A stretch of DNA of 32,750 nt from Bradyrhizobium semiaridum (GTDB taxonomy: Bacteria; Pseudomonadota; Alphaproteobacteria; Rhizobiales; Xanthobacteraceae). This document shows, piece by piece, positions 8,406 through 16,430 of the stretch (the first letter of the stretch is position 1; each line of letters begins with the position of its first letter). The stretch is taken from assembly GCF_020329505.1 (NCBI RefSeq), contig NZ_JAGKJJ010000042.1, positions 1 through 32,750 of the forward strand. The letters are read 5' to 3'. A program made the translations under genes and the position numbers. The notes beneath the pieces are model-generated. The model had not been told where the DNA came from, searched no databases, and saw only the letters and a list, made by a program, of their open reading frames with translations.

Positions 8406-11400
8406 TTATTCGGCCGCCTCAGCAAGCGGAATTGCGTCTTGTGCATTCCCGGCATGCTGCGGCGCAGTATGGAGTTGCTCGCTGGGGCCGCTTTCATCCA
8501 GGGACTTGCGGAACCAGAGGGCGTAAAGGCCCGGCAGATACAGCAAGGTGAGGAAAGTCGCAACAAACAAACCACCCATGATTGTGATGGCCATCGGACC
8601 CCAGAACGCCGAACGCGACAGCGGGATCATGGCCAGGATGGCGGCGAGCGCCGTCAGCACCACCGGCCGGGCCCGCCGGACGGTGGCTTCGATGATCGCC
8701 TCGCGCCGGGTCAGGCCGCTCGCCACGTCGCTCTCGATCTGGTCGACCAGGATCACCGCGTTGCGCATGATCATGCCGGCCAGCGCGATCAGGCCGAGCA
8801 GCGCCACGAAGCCGAACGGCTGGTTGGCGACGTTCAGGCCCAGCGAAGCGCCGACGATGCCGAGCGGCGCGGTGAGGAACACCAGGAACAGACGCGAGAA
8901 GCTCTGCAGCTGGATCATCAAGAGCGTCAGCATCACCATCACCATCACGGGGAAGAGGATGAAGATCGACGCGTTGCCCTTGGCCGATTCCTCGAACGCT
9001 CCGCCCGGCTCGATCCGGTAGGCCGGCTCGAGATTGGCCTGGATGTCTTTCAGCTTCGGCGCGATCTGGTTGGTCACGTCGGGTGCCTGCACGCCGTCGA
9101 CGACGTCGGAGCGCACGGTGATCGCCATGTCGCGGTTGCGCCGCCACAGGATCGGCTCCTCATGGGCATATTCGAGCTTGGCGATCTGCTGCAGCGGCAC
9201 CGCGACGCCGTTGCGCGAGGTGATGGTGAGATCACCGACGCGGCCGAGATCGAGCCGCTCCGACGGCACGGCGCGGGCGACCACGCCGACCTTCTCGATG
9301 CCGTCGCGGATCGTCGTCACCGGCGCGCCCGAGATCAGCATCGCCAGCGCCTGCGAGACGTCCTGCGGGGTGAGGCCGAGCGCGCGCGCCCGGTCCTGAT
9401 CGACCGCGAGCTTCAGGTAGGGCGACTGCTCGTTCCAGTCGAGCTGGACGTCCTTGACGTTCGGATTCTGCCGCATCACGTCGCGCACCTGATAGGCGAT
9501 GTCGCGCACCTTGTTGGGATCCGGCCCGATCACGCGGAACTGGACCGGGAAACCGACCGGCGGACCGAAATTGAAGCGGTCGACGCGGACCCGCGCCTCG
9601 CTCAGCGCGCCGTCGGCGGCGGCCTGCTCGATCTTCGTCTTGATGCGCTCGCGCGCATCGACGTTCTTGGCGAGGATGACGATCTCGGCAAACGCCTCGT
9701 TCGGCAGCTGCGGGTTGAGGCCGAGCCAGAACCGCGGCGAGCCCTGGCCGACATAGGCAGTGTAGGTCGCAATGTCCTGGTCGTCCTTCAAGAGGCCCTC
9801 GGCCTTCTTCACCGCCTTCTCGGTGACATTGAAGGCGGTGCCCTCCGGCAGGCGCAGCTGCAGGAACAGCTCGGGCCGTTCCGACAACGGGAAGAACTGC
9901 TGCTGGACGTGGCCGAACGCGACGATCGAGGCGGCGAAGATGCCGACGGTTGCCGCCACCACCTTGATGCGGTGGTTGACGCACCACTGCACGACGCTGC
10001 GCAGGCCGCGATACATCCGAGTCTCGTAGATCGCGTGCGGATCGTGGTTCTGGTGAACCTTGATGTTGGGCAGCAGCTTGACGCCGATATAGGGCGTGAA
10101 GATCACCGCGACGAACCAGGAGGCGACCAGCGAGATCGCCACGATCCAGAAGATGCCGCCGGCATATTCGCCGACCGCCGAATTGGCGAAGCCAATCGGC
10201 AGGAAGCCGGCCGCGGTGACCAGCGTGCCGGTCAGCATCGGGAACGCGGTGGACTCCCAGGCAAACGACGCCGCCTTGAAGCGGTCCCAGCCCTGCTCCA
10301 TCTTCACCACCATCATCTCGACCGCGATGATGGCGTCGTCGACCAGGAGGCCGAGCGCGATGATCAGCGCGCCGAGCGTGATGCGGTGCAGGTCGAGCGA
10401 CATCGCGTTCATCACGATGAAGACGATGCCGAGCACCAGCGGCACCGACAGCGCCACCACGATGCCGGTGCGCCAGCCGAGCGCGATGAAGGAGACGAAC
10501 AGCACGATCGCCAGCGCCTCGACGAAGGAGTGCACGAACTCGCCGACGGCGTGCTCGACCACCTTGGGCTGGTCCGCGATCTGCTTGATGTCGACGCCCT
10601 GCGGCACCGCTTTGATGAAATCGGCGGTCGCCTTCTCGACCTCCTTGCCGAGCTCGAGGATGTTGGCGCCCTTGGCGGTGACGACGCCGACACCGAGCGC
10701 CGGCTTGCCTTCCTGGCGCACGGTGAAGCTCGGAGGATCGACATAACCGTGGCTGACGGTCGCGATATCGCCCAGCCGGAACACGCGGCCGTTGCTCTCG
10801 ACCGGGGTCTCGGCCACCGCCTTGACGCCGTCGAGCGCGCCGGTGACGCGCAGCGGCACGCGCTGCGAGGAGGTCTCGACGGTGCCGGCCGGCGTCACGT
10901 TGTTCTGCTTGGCGAGCGAATCGAACAGCGCCTGCGGCGTGATGCCGAGGGTCGCCAGCTTGGCGTGCGAGAACTCGACGTAGATGCGCTCGTCCTGGAT
11001 GCCGTAGAGGTCGACCTTGGTGACGCCAGGCACCTTCAGCAGGCGCTGGCGGAAACCTTCGGCGACCTTCTTGAGCTGCGCATAGTCGGCGCCGTCGCCG
11101 GTCATCATGTACAGGATCGAATCGACGTCGGAGAATTCGTCGTTGACCACGGGGCCGAGGATGCCCGACGGCAGCTGGCCCTGAACGTCGACCAGCTTCT
11201 TGCGCAACAGATAGAAGAGATACGGCACGTCCTTCGGCGGCGTGGAATCGCGGAAGGTGACCTGCATCGCCGTGAAGCCCGGCTTGGAATAGGTCTGCAC
11301 CTTCTCGAAGAACGGCAGCTCCTGCAGCTTCTTCTCGATCGGATCGGCGACCTGCATCTGCATTTCCTGCGAGGTCGCGCCCGGCCACATCACCGAGACG

Positions 11401-11546
11401 TTCACCACCTTGACGGTGAAGAACGGGTCCTCGGCGCGGCCGAGCTTCTGGTACGAGAAGAAGCCGGCGGCGCCGAGCACGATCATCAGGAACAGCACCA
11501 GCGTCGGATGGCTGACCGCCCAGGCCGAAAGGTTGAAGCGCTTCAT
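8406..11546 (-). CDS. RND efflux transporter permease (AcrB/TriC-like)
   Basis: This 1046-residue inner-membrane pump exports compounds using proton flow. It has the RND layout of two halves, each with a large periplasmic loop, and 12 expected membrane segments. TM1 is at about residues 15-33. The TM4 proton-relay pair is in GLLVDDAIIAVEMM (D403, D404). The GRAEDPFFTVK segment after TM1 is typical of the TriC-like subgroup. I chose the ATG at 11546, preceded by GGAGAG; a more upstream in-frame start would fall inside a palindromic repeat. The adaptor gene is directly upstream and a TetR regulator directly downstream. No outer-membrane channel gene is present here, so a TolC-type partner must come from elsewhere. 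Substrates cannot be read from sequence. Confidence 0.95.
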   Translation of the reverse strand: MKRFNLSAWAVSHPTLVLFLMIVLGAAGFFSYQKLGRAEDPFFTVKVVNVSVMWPGATSQEMQMQVADPIEKKLQELPFFEKVQTYSKPGFTAMQVTFRDSTPPKDVPYLFYLLRKKLVDVQGQLPSGILGPVVNDEFSDVDSILYMMTGDGADYAQLKKVAEGFRQRLLKVPGVTKVDLYGIQDERIYVEFSHAKLATLGITPQALFDSLAKQNNVTPAGTVETSSQRVPLRVTGALDGVKAVAETPVESNGRVFRLGDIATVSHGYVDPPSFTVRQEGKPALGVGVVTAKGANILELGKEVEKATADFIKAVPQGVDIKQIADQPKVVEHAVGEFVHSFVEALAIVLFVSFIALGWRTGIVVALSVPLVLGIVFIVMNAMSLDLHRITLGALIIALGLLVDDAIIAVEMMVVKMEQGWDRFKAASFAWESTAFPMLTGTLVTAAGFLPIGFANSAVGEYAGGIFWIVAISLVASWFVAVIFTPYIGVKLLPNIKVHQNHDPHAIYETRMYRGLRSVVQWCVNHRIKVVAATVGIFAASIVAFGHVQQQFFPLSERPELFLQLRLPEGTAFNVTEKAVKKAEGLLKDDQDIATYTAYVGQGSPRFWLGLNPQLPNEAFAEIVILAKNVDARERIKTKIEQAAADGALSEARVRVDRFNFGPPVGFPVQFRVIGPDPNKVRDIAYQVRDVMRQNPNVKDVQLDWNEQSPYLKLAVDQDRARALGLTPQDVSQALAMLISGAPVTTIRDGIEKVGVVARAVPSERLDLGRVGDLTITSRNGVAVPLQQIAKLEYAHEEPILWRRNRDMAITVRSDVVDGVQAPDVTNQIAPKLKDIQANLEPAYRIEPGGAFEESAKGNASIFILFPVMVMVMLTLLMIQLQSFSRLFLVFLTAPLGIVGASLGLNVANQPFGFVALLGLIALAGMIMRNAVILVDQIESDVASGLTRREAIIEATVRRARPVVLTALAAILAMIPLSRSAFWGPMAITIMGGLFVATFLTLLYLPGLYALWFRKSLDESGPSEQLHTAPQHAGNAQDAIPLAEAAE

Positions 11547-11580
11547 TGAACTCTCCAGGTCCAAACTTCTTCGACTTCGG

Positions 11581-11666
11581 CCGTCATTGCGAGCGAAGCG
11601 AAGCAATCCATTCTTCCAGTTGCGGCGACATGGATTGCTGCGTCACTTCGCTCCCCGCAATGACGG
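11581..11666. repeat. Palindromic intergenic repeat, family B, copy 2, inside the efflux operon
   Basis: CCGTCATTGCGAGCGAAGCG at the left and CGCAATGACGG at the right are inverted. Internal AAGCAATCCAT / ATGGATTGCT arms complete the stem. It lies in the 138-base gap between the adaptor stop and pump start, so the operon transcript would fold here. Such insertions can stabilise upstream message or reduce downstream expression. Confidence 0.8.
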
Positions 11667-11684
11667 AGCCAGATTGACTGAGGA

Positions 11685-12791
11685 TCAGAACGACAGCGAC
11701 GAGACGACCCGCACCTTCTGGCTCGGATCGAGCTTCTGCACGCCGAGCGTCACGACCGTGGCGCCCTCATCGACGCCGCCGGCGATGACGACGTTGTCGC
11801 TCTCGTAAGCCTTCACCTTGACCGGCTTCAGCGCGAGCTCGCCCTTGTCATCGACGATGTAGAGCGAGGGATCGCCGCCCTGGCTGTACAGCGCCGACAG
11901 CGGCAGCTTGGCGACCCGCTCGCTCGCCTTGTCGGCCAGCGTCAGGGTTGCGGTCATGCCGAGCGAGACGGCGTCGTCGGCGTCCGGCAGCGAGAATTTG
12001 GCGAGATAGGTGCGGGTGGCGGGATCGGCCTGCGGCGCCACCTCGCGCAGCTTGGCGGCATAGGTCTTCTTGGCATCCGACCACAGCGTCACCGTGGCTA
12101 CGCCCGACCTGGCACGAGCGAGAAGCGTCTCGGGGATCGCGACGACAGCTTCCTTCTCGCCAAGTCGGGCGACACGGATCGAGGCCTGGCCCGCGGCAAC
12201 CACCTGGCCGGGCTCGATCATGGTCGCGGTGACGACACCCCGGGTGTCGGCCACCAGCGTTGCGTAAGACAGGGAATTCTTGGTCAGCTCGACCGAGCGC
12301 TCGGCGCGGTTCAGCCGCGCGCGCGCCTCGTCGCCGGCCGCCTTGGCCGAATCCAGCGCGGCGTCGGTGGTCCAGCCCTTGGCCTTCAAATCCTTGGCGC
12401 GCTGCTCGGCGGCGGCGGCCTGCGCCAGCACGCCGGTGGCGGCGCGGAACTCGGCCTCCGCCTGCTCGGCCTGCAGCTTCAGGTCGACCTCATCGAGGGT
12501 GGCCAAGGGCTGGTCGACCTCGACTGTCTGTCCGACCTCGACCAGCCGCTTGGCCACCTTGCCGGCAACCCGAAAGCCCATATCGGCTTCGATCCGGGGC
12601 TTGATCGTGCCAACAAAACTGCGCTCAGGGGTCTCGGCTTCGTAATGGACGGTCGCCACCAGGACGGGGCGTCCGGGATCGGCCTTTTCGGCCGCCTTTT
12701 CATTACAGCCGGTCAGCGCGAACACCGCGAATGCCAGCAACGCTCCAGTCAAGAGCTTGTAATAGCTCGAGAAAACGGAACGGACGAACAT
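11685..12791 (-). CDS. RND efflux periplasmic adaptor lipoprotein
   Basis: This 368-residue membrane-fusion protein (HlyD/AcrA type) links the RND pump to an outer-membrane channel. An N-terminal signal ends in a lipobox, LTGC, with the lipidated cysteine at residue 29. The family layout follows: a beta-barrel/lipoyl segment (VAKRLVEVGQTVEVDQPLATLDEVDL), an Ala/Glu-rich alpha-hairpin around residues 105-165, a returning lipoyl half (VVTATMIEPGQVVAAGQ), then beta-barrel and membrane-proximal domains. The ATG at 12791 is preceded by GGAGA. It is the first gene of the operon, driven by the promoter at 12825-12853, and is followed after 138 bases by the pump. Confidence 0.93.
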   Translation of the reverse strand: MFVRSVFSSYYKLLTGALLAFAVFALTGCNEKAAEKADPGRPVLVATVHYEAETPERSFVGTIKPRIEADMGFRVAGKVAKRLVEVGQTVEVDQPLATLDEVDLKLQAEQAEAEFRAATGVLAQAAAAEQRAKDLKAKGWTTDAALDSAKAAGDEARARLNRAERSVELTKNSLSYATLVADTRGVVTATMIEPGQVVAAGQASIRVARLGEKEAVVAIPETLLARARSGVATVTLWSDAKKTYAAKLREVAPQADPATRTYLAKFSLPDADDAVSLGMTATLTLADKASERVAKLPLSALYSQGGDPSLYIVDDKGELALKPVKVKAYESDNVVIAGGVDEGATVVTLGVQKLDPSQKVRVVSSLSF

Positions 12792-12824
12792 CTGATCTCT
12801 CCATCAGGCTGACGATTGATGAAG

Positions 12825-12853
12825 AGTATCGATTTATCACTGACGAATGTCAA
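12825..12853 (-). promoter_or_regulatory. Sigma-70-type promoter of the RND efflux operon
   Basis: Minus strand: a perfect -35 TTGACA (12848-12853), a 17-base spacer and GATACT (-10, 12825-12830, 4 of 6 matches). The start site would be near 12818, about 26 bases before the adaptor ATG. The -35 box lies inside the palindromic operator. Confidence 0.75.
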
Positions 12854-12865
12854 TATTCGTCAGTG
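12838..12865. promoter_or_regulatory. Palindromic operator, probable TetR binding site
   Basis: CACTGACGAAT and ATTCGTCAGTG are perfect 11-bp inverted arms around a 6-base centre. This size and geometry is usual for TetR-family operators. It covers the -35 element and part of the spacer of the efflux promoter, so binding would block RNA polymerase. The natural candidate regulator is the tetR-like gene at 7776-8384. Confidence 0.75.
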
Positions 12866-12932
12866 AACACCAATTCGTGAGATCAGGGTGATTAACGGGT
12901 TGTTCACCATGCCTGGAGTGCGCACAGCGCTG

Positions 12933-12964
12933 TAGCCCGATGGAGCGCAGCGCAAATCCGGGGG
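12933..12964. repeat. Solo half-element of repeat family C
   Basis: TAGCCCGATGGAGCGCAGCG plus AAATCCGGGG matches one arm of the palindrome at 7631-7714, with a one-base deletion and a one-base insertion. No opposite arm follows. It lies 3' of the MFS transporter gene. Confidence 0.65.
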
Positions 12965-12996
12965 CTCCCGCCGAATGGAAGGACGGCCCCGGGGTC

Positions 12997-14322
12997 CTAC
13001 TTCGCGCCGGCGAACTCGGTCTTGGTCTCGTGGCCGCCGAGAAACACCAGCAGGCCCGCGACCAGCGGCAGCAGCGACAGCACGAGCAAGCCCGTCGACG
13101 TGCTGCCGGTCGCCTCCTTGACCCAGCCGATCAGATACGGTCCGCCGAAGCCGGCGAGATTCCCGATCGAGTTAATCAGTGCAATGGCGCCAGCCGCTGC
13201 AGTGCCGGAGAGCCAGGCGGTCGGCATTGTCCAGAACACCGCGAAGGTGCAGAACACGCCGATCGCGGCGATCGTCAGCACGACCATGGTGACGGTCGGG
13301 TCGGTGATGTAGCTGGAGATGCCGAGCGCCAGCGCCGTCAGCAGCAGCGGCGCGCCGACATGGAAGACCCGCTCGCGCGTCGCATCGGAATGGCGCGCCC
13401 ACAGGATCATCGCGACGGTGCCGAACAGATAGGGGATCGCGGTGACGAAGCCGGTCTGCGCGTTGGTGAGGCCGAACGCCTTGACGATCTGCGGCAACCA
13501 GAACTGCATGCCGTAGAGCGCGCCGACGAAGCCGAAATAGATCGCGCTGAGCGCCAGCACCTTCGGCGAGCCCAGCGCCTCGCCCAGCGAAAAATGCTTC
13601 ACCGCCTGCTTGGCCGCGATCTCGGCATCGAGCTTGGTCTTCAGCCAGGCCTTCTGCTCGGCCGTGAGCCAGTCGGCCTTCTCCGGCTTGTCGGTCAGAT
13701 AGAACCAGGTGACGATGCCGAGCAACACCGAGGGAATGCCCTCGATGATGAACAGCCACTGCCAGCCGTGCAGCCCCATGAGACCGTCGAGCCCGAGCAG
13801 GAGGCCGGAGATCGGCGCGCCGATCACGGTCGAGACCGGCACGGCGAGCGCGAAGGCAGCAAGGAAGCGGGCGCGGTACTCGGCCGGGTACCAGTAGGTG
13901 AGATACAGGATGATGCCGGGGAAGAAGCCGGCCTCGGCGACGCCGAGCAGGAAGCGCAGCACATAGAAGCTGGTCTCGCCCGACACCATCGCCATCAGCG
14001 CCGAGATGACGCCCCAGGTCACCATGATGCGGGCGATCCACTTGCTGGCGCCGAACTTCTCCAGCGCCAGATTGCTCGGCACCTCGAAGATGAAATAGCC
14101 GATGAAGAAGATGCCGGCGCCGACCGAGAACACCAGCGGCGAGAACTTCAGCTCCGCGTTCATGGTGAGCGCCGCGAATCCGAGATTGACGCGGTCGAGA
14201 TAGGAGAAGAAGTAGGCCAGGATCAGGAACGGGATCAGCCGCCATGAGATGGCACGGATCGTGGACGTCTCGAGCTCGCTGCGTGCGCCGCTGGCAGGCG
14301 CGATGGTTGCGGTCTGGCTCAT
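12997..14322 (-). CDS. MFS transporter, anion:cation symporter-like
   Basis: This 441-residue major facilitator protein resembles the ACS family, which takes up organic anions such as phthalate, sugar acids or dicarboxylates with protons. Twelve hydrophobic segments are expected. The first is LIPFLILAYFFSYLDRVNLG, containing the family's conserved YLDRVN. TM4 is followed by GVAEAGFFPGIILYLTYWYP, another ACS signature, and there is a central charged cytoplasmic loop near residues 205-245. The ATG at 14322 is preceded by GGGGGAACA. It has no adjacent catabolic genes; the next gene on the same strand encodes a DNA glycosylase-like protein 137 bases upstream. Substrate therefore remains unknown. 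Confidence 0.9.
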   Translation of the reverse strand: MSQTATIAPASGARSELETSTIRAISWRLIPFLILAYFFSYLDRVNLGFAALTMNAELKFSPLVFSVGAGIFFIGYFIFEVPSNLALEKFGASKWIARIMVTWGVISALMAMVSGETSFYVLRFLLGVAEAGFFPGIILYLTYWYPAEYRARFLAAFALAVPVSTVIGAPISGLLLGLDGLMGLHGWQWLFIIEGIPSVLLGIVTWFYLTDKPEKADWLTAEQKAWLKTKLDAEIAAKQAVKHFSLGEALGSPKVLALSAIYFGFVGALYGMQFWLPQIVKAFGLTNAQTGFVTAIPYLFGTVAMILWARHSDATRERVFHVGAPLLLTALALGISSYITDPTVTMVVLTIAAIGVFCTFAVFWTMPTAWLSGTAAAGAIALINSIGNLAGFGGPYLIGWVKEATGSTSTGLLVLSLLPLVAGLLVFLGGHETKTEFAGAK

Positions 14323-14459
14323 TGTTCCCCCCATAGGCTGGTGCTTGCCCCGAGGCTTATTGGGTGCGCGCCGGTTGAGCAATGGCAAAAACTCATAGCT
14401 TACAGCGTCAAACGGGAACCCGTGGGATGCCGCTGCCGAAGATGGGGTAATGGGACCCC

Positions 14460-15623
14460 TCAATCCGCGAGTTGAAACCGCTCGAAGCGGTCGAGCTCCT
14501 CCTCGATGCGGCGCTTCAGCTCCTTGCGCGCCGCCGGCTTCTTGCCGTTGCCGACCCAGGTCCATTTCTGCATCAAGAGCTTCCGGTTCTGCCGGTCGGT
14601 CTTGAGGTCGATGGCGGCGACGATATCGTCGCCGACCAGCACCGGCAGCGCGAAATAGCCGAACAGGCGCTTCGCCTTCGGCACATAGGCCTCGAATCTG
14701 TGGCCGTAGCCGAAGAACAGCTCGGTGCGCTTGCGCTGGATGATCAGCGGATCGAACGGCGACAGGATGTGGACGAGGCCGGCATCGGCGTCGCCGGCCG
14801 GCTCCAGCACCTCCGGCCGCGCCCAATGCTCCTGCTTGCCGGCACCCTCGAGCGCAAGTGGGACCAGCTCCTTGCGGCGGACGCGTGCCTCGATCAGGCG
14901 GCGCACCGCCGCCTTGCTCGGCGCGTCGAGGTAGCAGATCGAGTCGAGGCTGACGACGCCTTGCGAACGCAGCGCGCGGTCAAGCAGATAGCCGGTGACG
15001 GCAGCCGCGGATGCCGGCTTCGGCGGCGTCTCCCAGCCGAAATGCCTGGCCATCAGATCATAGGTCTTGAGCATGCCGTTGCGCTCGCTGATCGTGGCAA
15101 CGCCGCCATAGAAGGCGAGCTGCAGCGCGCGCTTGGACGGCTTGCGGCTCTGCCAGAGATGCTCCTTCTCGGTCAGCACGTCGTCGTCGATGTCGCGGAT
15201 GGTGAGCGGGCCGGCCCGCAGCAGCCGCATCACCTTGCGGGTATCCGCCGGCGTGACCGATGCGTACCACTGATGGCCGTCGCGCCTGTGCGCCCGCATC
15301 GCCGGCAGGAAGAAGCCGATGTCCTTGGATGGAATGTAGGACAGCGCATGCGTCCAGTATTCGAACACGCTCTTGTCCGTGCTCTGCGCCTGCTTGAGAT
15401 CGGCGCGGCGATAGTCCGGAATCCGGCTGAACAGGATGTGGTGATGGCAGCGCTCGATCACGTTGATGGTGTCGATCTGGACGTAGCCGAGATGATCGAC
15501 CGCCGCCGCCACTGCGGCGGCCCCCTCGCCGAACGGCGCCCTGCTGTCGAGCCGCTGCGCGCGCAGCCAGATGCGGCGGGCGGCGGCTTTGTCCAGCGGG
15601 AGGGGTTCGGCGGCGCGGGGCAT
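14460..15623 (-). CDS. Winged-helix DNA glycosylase-like protein, YcaQ (AlkX) type
   Basis: This 387-residue protein belongs to the HTH_42 (AlkZ/YcaQ) family of winged-helix DNA glycosylases, which remove bulky or crosslinked alkylated bases. The segment HLGYVQIDTINVIERCHHHILFSR identifies the family. Within it, Q49-I50-D51 forms the Q-hydrophobic-D motif associated with YcaQ/AlkX interstrand-crosslink glycosylases, as opposed to the Q-x-Q motif of AlkZ enzymes. The DPLIIQRKRTELFFGY block in the C-terminal third and the FGYFALPVLVGD segment are further conserved parts. The ATG at 15623 faces the ompA-type gene at 15764 across 140 bases. No antibiotic cluster is adjacent, which fits general alkylation repair rather than self-resistance. 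Crosslink activity is inferred. Confidence 0.85.
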   Translation of the reverse strand: MPRAAEPLPLDKAAARRIWLRAQRLDSRAPFGEGAAAVAAAVDHLGYVQIDTINVIERCHHHILFSRIPDYRRADLKQAQSTDKSVFEYWTHALSYIPSKDIGFFLPAMRAHRRDGHQWYASVTPADTRKVMRLLRAGPLTIRDIDDDVLTEKEHLWQSRKPSKRALQLAFYGGVATISERNGMLKTYDLMARHFGWETPPKPASAAAVTGYLLDRALRSQGVVSLDSICYLDAPSKAAVRRLIEARVRRKELVPLALEGAGKQEHWARPEVLEPAGDADAGLVHILSPFDPLIIQRKRTELFFGYGHRFEAYVPKAKRLFGYFALPVLVGDDIVAAIDLKTDRQNRKLLMQKWTWVGNGKKPAARKELKRRIEEELDRFERFQLAD

Positions 15624-15662
15624 TGCCCCTCAATGTAGTGAGATTCGCCGGCAATTCTCAAC

Positions 15663-15676
15663 GTGACTCAGATCAC
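15663..15676. promoter_or_regulatory. CRP/FNR-type dyad upstream of the ompA-like gene
   Basis: GTGA-N6-TCAC with CA following resembles a CRP-class binding site (TGTGA-N6-TCACA). It lies about 88 bases before the OmpA-domain ATG and 40 bases before the ycaQ-like ATG. I see no strong promoter boxes beside it, so either gene or neither could be its target. Confidence 0.35.
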
Positions 15677-15763
15677 ATTCGCGGCTTTGAACCGGTCGTA
15701 CCGTCCGTGCATCCAAATGACAGCAAGCCAGCCTGGCTGGCGTCTCGGCCGAGGACCACGATC

Positions 15764-16408
15764 ATGACCCGCTCCTTCTCCCTGTCTCTTCTGACAATCG
15801 GCGCTACACTGTCGATGACGGCGGGCCTTGCACTGGCCGGCAGCGACACGGTGTCTTCCGACCAGATCCTGAATGCCCTGAAGCCGAAATCGGCCACCCG
15901 CGGCCTGTCGCTCGGCGCGCAGGTCGACCCGGCTGTGACCGCCAGGGAAGCAGCGAAGGAAGCGACGATCCTGAACAAGCTACGCAACCGGCAGACCCGT
16001 TCGCTGTCGCTGGGCGAGCGTCAAGAGATCGCCGAGATCGCCGCCAACAAGCCGAAGTTAGATCTGGAGATCCATTTCGACTACAACTCGGCCAACATCA
16101 GCAAGGGCGCGACCCGGGCGGTGCAGGAACTCGGCAAGGCGCTGTCGGACGCCAGCCTGAAGGGCTCGACCTTCGTGCTGTCGGGACATACCGACGCGGT
16201 CGGCGGCGAGGCCTATAACCAGGATCTGTCGGAGCGCCGCGCCGACACCATCAAGAAATATCTGGTCGAGCAATACGGCCTGAACGGCTCCAACCTCGTG
16301 ACCGTCGGCTACGGCAAGAGCAGGCCGAAGGATGCCAACGCGCCGTTCGACCCGGCCAACCGCCGCGTGCAGGTCGTCAACATGGACACCGAGACCGCGG
16401 CACAGTGA
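15764..16408 (+). CDS. OmpA-domain outer-membrane/peptidoglycan-anchoring protein
   Basis: This 214-residue protein is exported by a Sec signal peptide (hydrophobic residues 5-25, cleavage near ALA-GS). It carries an OmpA C-terminal domain at about residues 100-208, which binds diaminopimelate-type peptidoglycan. The binding residues are visible in SGHTDAVG (D144) and in YNQDLSERRA (R159). The region between the signal and the domain (about 26-95) is polar and helical rather than a beta-barrel, so it is a soluble or lipid-free periplasmic OmpA-like protein. I chose the ATG at 15764 because GAGGA precedes it and a signal peptide follows directly; the 47 in-frame codons upstream do not look coding. 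It converges with the mannosyltransferase gene across 22 bases. Confidence 0.9.
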   Translation: MTRSFSLSLLTIGATLSMTAGLALAGSDTVSSDQILNALKPKSATRGLSLGAQVDPAVTAREAAKEATILNKLRNRQTRSLSLGERQEIAEIAANKPKLDLEIHFDYNSANISKGATRAVQELGKALSDASLKGSTFVLSGHTDAVGGEAYNQDLSERRADTIKKYLVEQYGLNGSNLVTVGYGKSRPKDANAPFDPANRRVQVVNMDTETAAQ

Positions 16409-16430
16409 TACAGACCTCTACCGTCATTGC

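Noticed and set aside
7617..11549. A 1310-codon open frame on the plus strand
   Set aside because: It lies opposite the RND pump and TetR genes and the palindromic repeats. Its product is a His/Arg/Asp/Gln-rich sequence typical of antisense frames in GC-rich DNA and resembles no protein.
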